A stretch of DNA of 6,938 nucleotides from Lentisphaerota bacterium (GTDB lineage Bacteria > Verrucomicrobiota > Lentisphaeria > Oligosphaerales > JAFGRS01). Positions 1 to 5,115 of this stretch are shown here, piece by piece. Numbering within the stretch: position 1 is the stretch's first letter; every line of letters starts with the position of its first letter. The notes under the pieces are model-generated. The model was not told the origin of the DNA. It worked only from the letters and a program-made list of their open reading frames with translations, and did no database searches. The position numbers were made by a program, and so were the translations under genes. Location: positions 1 through 6,938 of the forward strand of contig JAAYZO010000237.1 of assembly GCA_012514865.1 (NCBI GenBank). The letters are read 5' to 3'.

Positions 1-2039
1 GGCAGGCGCTTCTCGGGCAGGCCAAGACGGCGGGCCTCGTGGAGTTCGACCAGAGCGGCGGCGTCCCTCCCCAAGGCCTTGAGGATGGCGCCGCGGTGCA
101 GGCGCACGAGGGCGTTGTCCGGCAGGCCGCGGACGGCCTGCGCGCTGAGGGCGTCGGCCTCGTCGAGGCGGCGCTCGAGGTAGGCGCACCACGCCAGGGT
201 ATCCGCGGCGTGGGGGCTGTTGGGCGCGGCCGCGCGGGCGCGCTCGGCCGCCGCACGCGCCTCGGCCAGAGGCCGCCCGGCCTCGACGAGGAGCATGGCC
301 AGGTTGTTCAGCGCGGCCGGGTTGTGCGGGTCGCGCTCGACCGCAGCCTGGTAGGCGGCAATCGCCTCGTCGAGGCGCTGGCGCTGCGCCAGGAGCTGGG
401 CCAACTGCGCATGCAGGCCGCTCAGGCCGGGCTGAAGGGCAATGGCGCGGCGATACTCGGTCTCGGCCGCATCCAGTTCGCCGGTCTGCTCCAGGCAGTA
501 ACCCAGACGGGCCCGCAGCTCGGCGTCCTGCGGCAGGGCCTCGAGCAGAACGCGCAGGACGCGCACCGCCGCCGGGAAGCTGCTCTGCGCTACCAGGATG
601 CGCGAGCGCATCCGGAAGGCCTGCACATCCTGGGGATTCTGGGCCAGGGCCTTGGCGACGTGCTCGTCGGCCAGGGTGACAAAGCCGCGGCGCAGGTACA
701 GGTCGGCCAGGACCAGGTGGCCCATGGTGTCGCCGGGGTTGTCCTTGATGAGCGCGTCCAGAGTGCGATAGCTCTCGTCGGTGCGGCCGTCCAGCGCCAG
801 GAGTTCGCCATAGCGCGAACGCATGCCATAGCGCCTCGGGTAGTCCTTCGTCAGTTCGCCGTACAGCCGGATGGCCTCGCCCAGATTGCCATGCTTGAGC
901 TGCATCTCGGCCAGCTCGACGCGCGGGCTCGCGTCGTCCGGGTGCTGCACCACCAGAGCGTTGAGGTGATCGATGGCCGTGTCGCGTTCGCCGCGCTCGT
1001 CGAGCACCTGCGCCAGGCCGATGCGCGCGTCGACCAGCTTGGGGTCACGGTCGATGCTGCGACGGAATCCCGCCTCCGCGGCATCGAGGTCCTTCCGGCG
1101 CAGCGCGGCGAGGGCATCCTCGAGGATCGCCCGCGCGTCGTCGGAGTTCAGGTACATGAGGCGCGCCGCGCCCTGCGCCGCCGCGTCGAAGTTGCCGTGC
1201 AGCCGCTGCGCCCGCACCAGGGCCAGGACCGCATCGAAGTTCTCAGGGGCCCCCGCCACAGCCCGTGTCGCGTAGGACACGGCCCGCTGCGACTGCCGCA
1301 GCGTCACCGCCAACTGCGCCGCGCCAAGAAGCGCCGCCGGATGCTCGGGCGCCAGACGCAGAGCGGCCTCGTAGGCACGCACCGCCTCGTCCTCGAGATT
1401 CACCGCGATGCACGCCTGGGCCAGCGTCACCCAGGTGCCGGGCGCTCCGGGCTCAAGCTCCGTGGCCCGTCGCAGCGCCAGACGAGCCGTGGCGGCATCG
1501 CCCTCCTCCAGCGCCTTCTCGCCGCGAAGCCGCCACGACGCCGCCTGCTCACGGCGTTCCTCCGGCGTCAGATTCTGCCCCAGCCCGCTCGGCGGCGCCG
1601 CCTCGCCGGCCGGCGTGACCTCCACCACCCGGTCGCGCCAGAACAGGGCGTAGCCCGCCCCGCCGACCAGGCCGCCCCATAGGACCAGGAGCAACAGCCC
1701 CGCCACGGCCAGACGTAGAACCGCCGCCTGCAGGCTGCCCTCACAGCCGCACAGGGCACTGACCTGCCACGAGGGACCCGACCGCATGCCCCGACAGAGC
1801 AGACGCGCCAGGAACGGATTGCCGTACTTCGAGCCCACCGGACAGCGCGTGCGCTCGCTGCCGCCCACCTCGACCAGGCTGATGCGGCTGCACGGCTGGA
1901 ACGGCGGACGCTCCTGACCGCCCAGCAGCCAGAACAGCCCGATGAACCAGTGCGTCGCCACGTGGATGAAGTCGAAGGTCAGAAAGACCAGATCGAACGG
2001 CAGACGGATCAGACGCACGATAAAACGCAGAAACCTCAT
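1..2039 (-). CDS. Membrane-anchored tetratricopeptide-repeat (TPR) protein, C-terminus beyond the left edge
   Basis: Read on the minus strand from ATG 2039-2037, the frame stays open for 679 codons to the window edge, so the C-terminus is missing. An in-frame TAA at 2054-2052 lies just upstream and fixes the start. Residues 1-40 are hydrophobic with arginines at 2, 5, 9 and 12 and may lie in or on the membrane. Residues 41-100 carry five cysteines (C50, C66, C82, C97, C99), an unusual set that could bind metal or form disulfides. Residues 110-134 are a clear transmembrane helix (LAVAGLLLLVLWGG...), closed by RDR at 135-137. A linker rich in A, P and G follows. From about residue 166 to the edge I count 15 back-to-back 34-residue TPR units, each with the typical small residue/L-G, A and P spacing (for example LAQLLAQRQRLDEAIAAYQ). 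TPR arrays form superhelical protein-binding surfaces, so a scaffolding or assembly role at the membrane is inferred. There is no enzymatic domain in the visible part, and the specific function is unknown. The gene is transcribed away from the ATPase/nuclease pair. Confidence 0.93.
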   Translation of the reverse strand, partial: MRFLRFIVRLIRLPFDLVFLTFDFIHVATHWFIGLFWLLGGQERPPFQPCSRISLVEVGGSERTRCPVGSKYGNPFLARLLCRGMRSGPSWQVSALCGCEGSLQAAVLRLAVAGLLLLVLWGGLVGGAGYALFWRDRVVEVTPAGEAAPPSGLGQNLTPEERREQAASWRLRGEKALEEGDAATARLALRRATELEPGAPGTWVTLAQACIAVNLEDEAVRAYEAALRLAPEHPAALLGAAQLAVTLRQSQRAVSYATRAVAGAPENFDAVLALVRAQRLHGNFDAAAQGAARLMYLNSDDARAILEDALAALRRKDLDAAEAGFRRSIDRDPKLVDARIGLAQVLDERGERDTAIDHLNALVVQHPDDASPRVELAEMQLKHGNLGEAIRLYGELTKDYPRRYGMRSRYGELLALDGRTDESYRTLDALIKDNPGDTMGHLVLADLYLRRGFVTLADEHVAKALAQNPQDVQAFRMRSRILVAQSSFPAAVRVLRVLLEALPQDAELRARLGYCLEQTGELDAAETEYRRAIALQPGLSGLHAQLAQLLAQRQRLDEAIAAYQAAVERDPHNPAALNNLAMLLVEAGRPLAEARAAAERARAAAPNSPHAADTLAWCAYLERRLDEADALSAQAVRGLPDNALVRLHRGAILKALGRDAAALVELHEARRLGLPEKRL

Positions 2040-2044
2040 CAGGA

Positions 2045-2053
2045 TCCTTCCTT
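2045..2053 (-). promoter_or_regulatory. Ribosome-binding site of the TPR gene
   Basis: On the minus strand the purine run AAGGAAGGA ends 5 bases before ATG 2039. It fits a Shine-Dalgarno sequence, and together with the in-frame stop at 2052-2054 it supports this start codon. Confidence 0.7.
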
Positions 2054-2298
2054 ATCCACCGCGCCAACGACGGATACGCCAGGCTCCGGGACCACGCCAC
2101 GCCAGAACGCGCCCCTCGGCAGGCCGCGACCGTCACCCTCGAAACGGATCCTCCCGGGGAGCCCCACGCGCTCCACCGGGCGGCAATGCGCCGCTGTCGC
2201 CAGCCAGCAGGCAGACGACTCGAGCCGCAGGGCCGGAATTGCCAGGCAGACCCCGGCCGCACTACCGCAACCCTGCCGGCCCCCACACCCAACGCGGA

Positions 2299-2327
2299 AC
2301 TTTAGCACCGCGGCTGATACCCCGCAA
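2299..2327 (-). promoter_or_regulatory. Candidate sigma-70-like promoter for the TPR gene
   Basis: On the minus strand, TTGCGG (2327-2322) is followed after 17 bases by TAAAGT (2304-2299). Each hexamer matches the consensus at roughly four of six positions. It sits in one of the few less GC-rich patches and points toward the TPR gene, about 260 bases from its ATG. This is sequence resemblance only; promoter rules for this organism are unknown. Confidence 0.25.
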
Positions 2328-2400
2328 CTGGCCTTATGCCCGAATTGCGCTGACCCCAGCGGGATAGCGCCGGCGCGGTCTGACTGGGTCGCGCCGCCAT

Positions 2401-2414
2401 CGCGACAGGTCGCG
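2401..2414. repeat. Short inverted repeat, possible operator
   Basis: CGCGAC and GTCGCG face each other across a 2-bp centre (AG). The dyad lies between the two promoter candidates, upstream of the plus-strand one, where a dimeric repressor or activator could bind. Dyads of this size arise by chance in GC-rich DNA, so the regulatory reading is weak. Confidence 0.3.
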
Positions 2415-2466
2415 CGGATCGGGCCGCGCCCGGTGCGGACGGCCTGCCGATTCTCGGTGGTTCCTT

Positions 2467-2495
2467 TTGCCCCACCGGCCATGGCGGCCTATGTT
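2467..2495 (+). promoter_or_regulatory. Candidate sigma-70-like promoter for the ATPase-nuclease operon
   Basis: TTGCCC (2467-2472) and TATGTT (2490-2495) are separated by 17 bases, and each matches about four of six consensus positions. Transcription from here would leave a leader of roughly 185 bases before the ATPase start at 2689. No better pair was seen closer to the gene. The call rests on hexamer resemblance alone. Confidence 0.3.
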
Positions 2496-2540
2496 CCCCA
2501 CGGCGGCGCGGGCCGGCCTCGCCGATCCCCTGGGAGCGCG

Positions 2541-2554
2541 GCCGCCGCGGCGGC
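2541..2554. repeat. 14-bp perfect palindrome in the operon leader
   Basis: GCCGCCGCGGCGGC reads the same on both strands. If the plus-strand promoter candidate is right, this falls in the 5' leader and could fold into a small hairpin (5-bp stem, 4-base loop). It has no T-run, so it is not a terminator. Low-complexity GC composition makes chance a fair explanation. Confidence 0.35.
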
Positions 2555-2674
2555 GTCGGAGGGTTCGCCGCGGGCTCGGCCGCTGCCGTCTGTCCGGCAC
2601 GCGGCCGGCGCGCAGGCATAGGCCGCTCAGACCGGCATGGCAGAACCACGGGGGAAACCAGCGATGGTACCCGC

Positions 2675-2680
2675 AGGAGG
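2675..2680 (+). promoter_or_regulatory. Ribosome-binding site of the ATPase gene
   Basis: AGGAGG, a full Shine-Dalgarno match, lies 8 bases before ATG 2689. It selects this start over the in-frame ATG at 2467, whose 74-residue extension is a non-coding-looking Arg/Pro-rich run. Confidence 0.85.
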
Positions 2681-2688
2681 CAACAACG

Positions 2689-5115
2689 ATGGCGGATATC
2701 CTCTCCCAGGAACTGGTCCTGGCGGTGGACCAGGAGCCCTTCGAGGCAAACTCGAACTGGTTTACTATCCTTTACCCGTTAGTAACCATCTATGGCGAGC
2801 GCATCGAAGCCAACGTCGCCGCGTTCCCCAATCGCGGCCGCGTCTGGTATATGGTCCAGTCGCCCGGCCTGCGCCGGCAGATGGGGCCGGGGACGCTCTG
2901 GCATGGCATGGTCGAGGAGACCACCGCCTTCAAGACCTATGACCCCGACCGCGACCGCTATCAAATCAGCCTGCGGCATGCCTTCGCACCCGGCGCCCCG
3001 CAGTTTTTCGAGATCATCGACCAGCACTTCACCGAGCCCGACGTGCGCATCGTCCGGCAGGAGCGCCTGATCCGCCTGGCCCGCCGGCCGCTCTCGGATG
3101 TCTTCCTGCGCGGCCGGGATACGGTCCTGGGGCCTTTCCACGCGGTCTGGCAGGACGGCGAGCTGCGCCTGGAGCCGCGCGAGGGCACCGCCCTGCGCAT
3201 CCCGCGTGCAGACTTCGAGGCGATGGTGCGGATCGAGTCTTTCGTGCACGAGGCGAACCAGTATGACCGCCACCGCGCCGCCATGCTGTTCAACTACCAC
3301 CTGGTGCACAAGAACGACCTGAACTGGGAGGAGCTGCGCCGGCGCGGCGAGGCGGTCGACGTCCGCCCCGACCGTGAGATCCTCAACCAGACCGTGCAGC
3401 AGCTCCGCTTCAGCCGCAGCGAGAAGCAGGAACTCAAGCGTCTCCTGGAGCGCCTCCAGGAGGTCTCGCTCTCGGAGGACCTCCGCGAGCGCGTGCGCGA
3501 TGTCAAGCTCGACATCGGCCAGGGCCTCGACAATGCCGACGCCCTGGCCCGGGTGATCGGCGAGATGCCCCAGTTCAAGGAGTTCCTCGAACACCATATC
3601 GAGACCGTCACCAGCGCCCGCATCCAGGAGCAGGTCACCGTGCGTCAGATCACCGTGCAGAACGAGCTGCACGGCCTCGAGGCCAAGAAACAGAAGGTCG
3701 AGGCCGACCTGGCACGGCTGCGCCAGACCTACGACGAGCGCGTCGCCCGCCAGGACGAGGAACTCCGCCAGCGCTTCGACGAGCGCGTCGCCAGCATCGA
3801 ACAGCGCGAACGCGACCTCGAGAGCCGCGAACGGGCCTTCGACGAGCGCGAACGCAGCCAGACCGCCCAGGTCGAGCGGCTCCTCAAGCAGTACGAGGAG
3901 AAGGGCGCCCAGATCGCCGAGGAGCTCTTCCTGCGCATGCCGATCTTCCGCGCCATGGGCGCCGGCATGGGCCTGGGACCCGGCGCCGCTACGGCCCGCG
4001 CCGACCAGGCGCCCCGACGACGCCAACTGCACCTGCCGCCGTTCCTCAAGACCGCGAAGGACTTCGCTCACGACATCGGCGAGAAGGAGTTCGTCGACCA
4101 GTTCCGCGACGTCGTCGGCCAGCGCGGCTTCGCCTACAGCGACCTGGATCTGGTCAACTTCCACGTCTGCATGAAGACCGGTATGCTGACCATCCTGGCC
4201 GGCCAGAGCGGCTCGGGCAAGAGCAGCCTGCCGAGGCTCTACGCCGAGGCCCTCGGCTGCCGCGAGGAGTACCTCCACATACCCGTGCAGCCAAACTGGT
4301 TCGATGAACGCGAGGTGCTCGGCTCGGTGAACCCCCTGGCGGGCTTCTACGACCCCTCGCCGGTCGGCCTGGTCGAACGCCTCATCGCCGCCGACGAGGA
4401 CGCCAGCCGCCAGCGCGGCGGCCTCTACGTCATCTGCTTCGACGAGATGAACCTGGCGCGCATCGAGCACTACTTCGCGCAGTTCCTCAGCGTCATGGAG
4501 CACCCGGCCGAGGAACGCGCCCTGCGCCTCTTCAACCGGACCGCCGTCGCCGAGGATGACCCTTACCGCAGCTATGACCTGGTGCCGCTGCACCCGAACA
4601 CGCGCTTCGTCGGGACGATCAATGTCGACGAGACTACGCACTTCCTCAGCGCCAAGGTCCTGGACCGGGCCCAGTTCATCACCCTGCAGGTGCCGACCCT
4701 CGGCCGCGCCACGGCCGTGAGCACCGTCTCGAGCCTGCCCGGCATCACGCCGGTGCCGGCCGAGACCTACAACGCCTGGGCCGCCCCGCGGCAGGTCGCC
4801 CCGGAGGTCGTCGAGTTCCTGCGCGACCTCGACGACGCCCTGCGCCTGTCGAACCAGGGCCTCGGCTTCCGGCGCTTCGAGCAGATCCGGCAGTATGTCG
4901 CCGGCGCGGCCGGCCTCATGAACCAGGACGAGTCCCTCGACTACGCCATGCGGCAGGTCGTCCTGCCACGCCTGCGCAAGAATGCCTACCGCTTCGAGGA
5001 CATGCTCAAACGCCTGCAGGTGCTCCTCAAGGCAGACCGCTTCCCCGGCAGCAGCTCGCTCCTGGAACGCATCGCCGCGACCGAGTCGGACTATGAGTTC
5101 TTCCAGCTTCTATGA
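2689..5115 (+). CDS. Coiled-coil McrB-like AAA+ NTPase (type IV restriction-like motor subunit)
   Basis: The protein has 808 residues; the start is chosen by the strong AGGAGG site. Residues 1-225 are mixed beta/alpha and match no family I can name; they include an LGPF-containing beta segment near 147-150 and could recognise the target. Residues 229-310 are helical. About 319-415 form a long charged coiled coil rich in E, R and Q. A Gly/Ala linker (about 420-443) leads into the AAA+ domain. There, NFHVCMKTG (490-498) precedes Walker A GQSGSGKSS (505-513), Walker B is VICFDEMNLAR (581-591, D585 E586), and GTINVDETTHF continues to KVLDRA (656-661), containing the GTxN element typical of McrB relatives. 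A helical lid with GFRRFEQIRQYV (726-737) closes the domain. McrB-type proteins form hexamers that hydrolyse GTP or ATP and drive a McrC-type nuclease; the downstream overlapping gene supplies such a partner. Nucleotide preference and target cannot be read from sequence. It is much longer than a bare AAA+ domain because of the N-terminal half. There is no signal peptide or membrane segment, so it is likely cytoplasmic. Confidence 0.92.
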   Translation: MADILSQELVLAVDQEPFEANSNWFTILYPLVTIYGERIEANVAAFPNRGRVWYMVQSPGLRRQMGPGTLWHGMVEETTAFKTYDPDRDRYQISLRHAFAPGAPQFFEIIDQHFTEPDVRIVRQERLIRLARRPLSDVFLRGRDTVLGPFHAVWQDGELRLEPREGTALRIPRADFEAMVRIESFVHEANQYDRHRAAMLFNYHLVHKNDLNWEELRRRGEAVDVRPDREILNQTVQQLRFSRSEKQELKRLLERLQEVSLSEDLRERVRDVKLDIGQGLDNADALARVIGEMPQFKEFLEHHIETVTSARIQEQVTVRQITVQNELHGLEAKKQKVEADLARLRQTYDERVARQDEELRQRFDERVASIEQRERDLESRERAFDERERSQTAQVERLLKQYEEKGAQIAEELFLRMPIFRAMGAGMGLGPGAATARADQAPRRRQLHLPPFLKTAKDFAHDIGEKEFVDQFRDVVGQRGFAYSDLDLVNFHVCMKTGMLTILAGQSGSGKSSLPRLYAEALGCREEYLHIPVQPNWFDEREVLGSVNPLAGFYDPSPVGLVERLIAADEDASRQRGGLYVICFDEMNLARIEHYFAQFLSVMEHPAEERALRLFNRTAVAEDDPYRSYDLVPLHPNTRFVGTINVDETTHFLSAKVLDRAQFITLQVPTLGRATAVSTVSSLPGITPVPAETYNAWAAPRQVAPEVVEFLRDLDDALRLSNQGLGFRRFEQIRQYVAGAAGLMNQDESLDYAMRQVVLPRLRKNAYRFEDMLKRLQVLLKADRFPGSSSLLERIAATESDYEFFQLL
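3732..3792 (+). repeat. Direct repeat inside the coiled-coil coding region
   Basis: CGACGAGCGCGTCGCC occurs at 3732-3747 and again, identical, at 3777-3792, 45 bases (15 codons) apart. A shortened copy (CGACGAGCGCG) lies at 3840-3850, 63 bases (21 codons) further on. The encoded motif is [Y/F]-D-E-R. This suggests that the coiled coil grew by small in-frame duplications, although biased codons for D, E and R alone could give similar strings. Confidence 0.6.

Larger units (their letters stand above)
2040..2688. other. Divergent intergenic region (649 bp) without a convincing gene
   Basis: This stretch separates the two divergent transcription units. All six frames give only Arg/Pro/Gly/Ala-rich translations without recognisable domains. 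Over 2041-2340 the G+C content differs little between the three codon phases, unlike the flanking genes, so it reads as non-coding. It contains one promoter-like pair in each direction and several GC-rich dyads: a 10-bp palindrome at 2367-2376, CGCGAC-AG-GTCGCG at 2401-2414, and a 14-bp palindrome at 2541-2554. A possible imperfect longer stem pairs bases near 2352-2356 with 2386-2390. No T-run follows any of these, so none looks like an intrinsic terminator. The length is generous for two back-to-back promoters and leaves room for operators or a structured leader. Confidence 0.7.

Noticed and set aside
39..1682. 547-codon plus-strand frame opposite the TPR gene
   Set aside because: Its translation is a low-complexity G/Q/R/V/A-rich string without domains, while the minus-strand frame gives a textbook TPR array. 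It is stop-free because of GC-rich codon usage.
2039..2482. 147-codon minus-strand frame ending in a TGATG overlap with the TPR start, tempting as a coupled upstream gene
   Set aside because: No domain is recognisable, it is Gly/Arg/Ala-rich, and there is little codon-phase G+C bias over 2041-2340. The TPR gene also has its own good ribosome-binding site. A conserved homologue would overturn this.
2541..2554. GC palindrome as a transcription terminator
   Set aside because: There is no following T-run and no gene ends nearby on either strand.
2467..2688. 74-residue N-terminal extension of the ATPase from ATG 2467
   Set aside because: It is an Arg/Pro-rich translation with an RRRRR run and no fold-like composition, and the AGGAGG before ATG 2689 marks a better start.
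2664..2942. Out-of-frame upstream ORF beginning 25 bases before the ATPase ATG, preceded by a G-rich stretch
   Set aside because: It overlaps the conserved coding frame and has a Gly/Pro/Arg-rich product without homology that I recognise. The strong AGGAGG serves ATG 2689.
2779..4641. 620-codon minus-strand frame opposite the ATPase gene
   Set aside because: It is antisense to a frame with clear Walker motifs. It has no ribosome-binding site or domain and is Leu/Ala/Val/Glu-rich in the way antisense shadows are.
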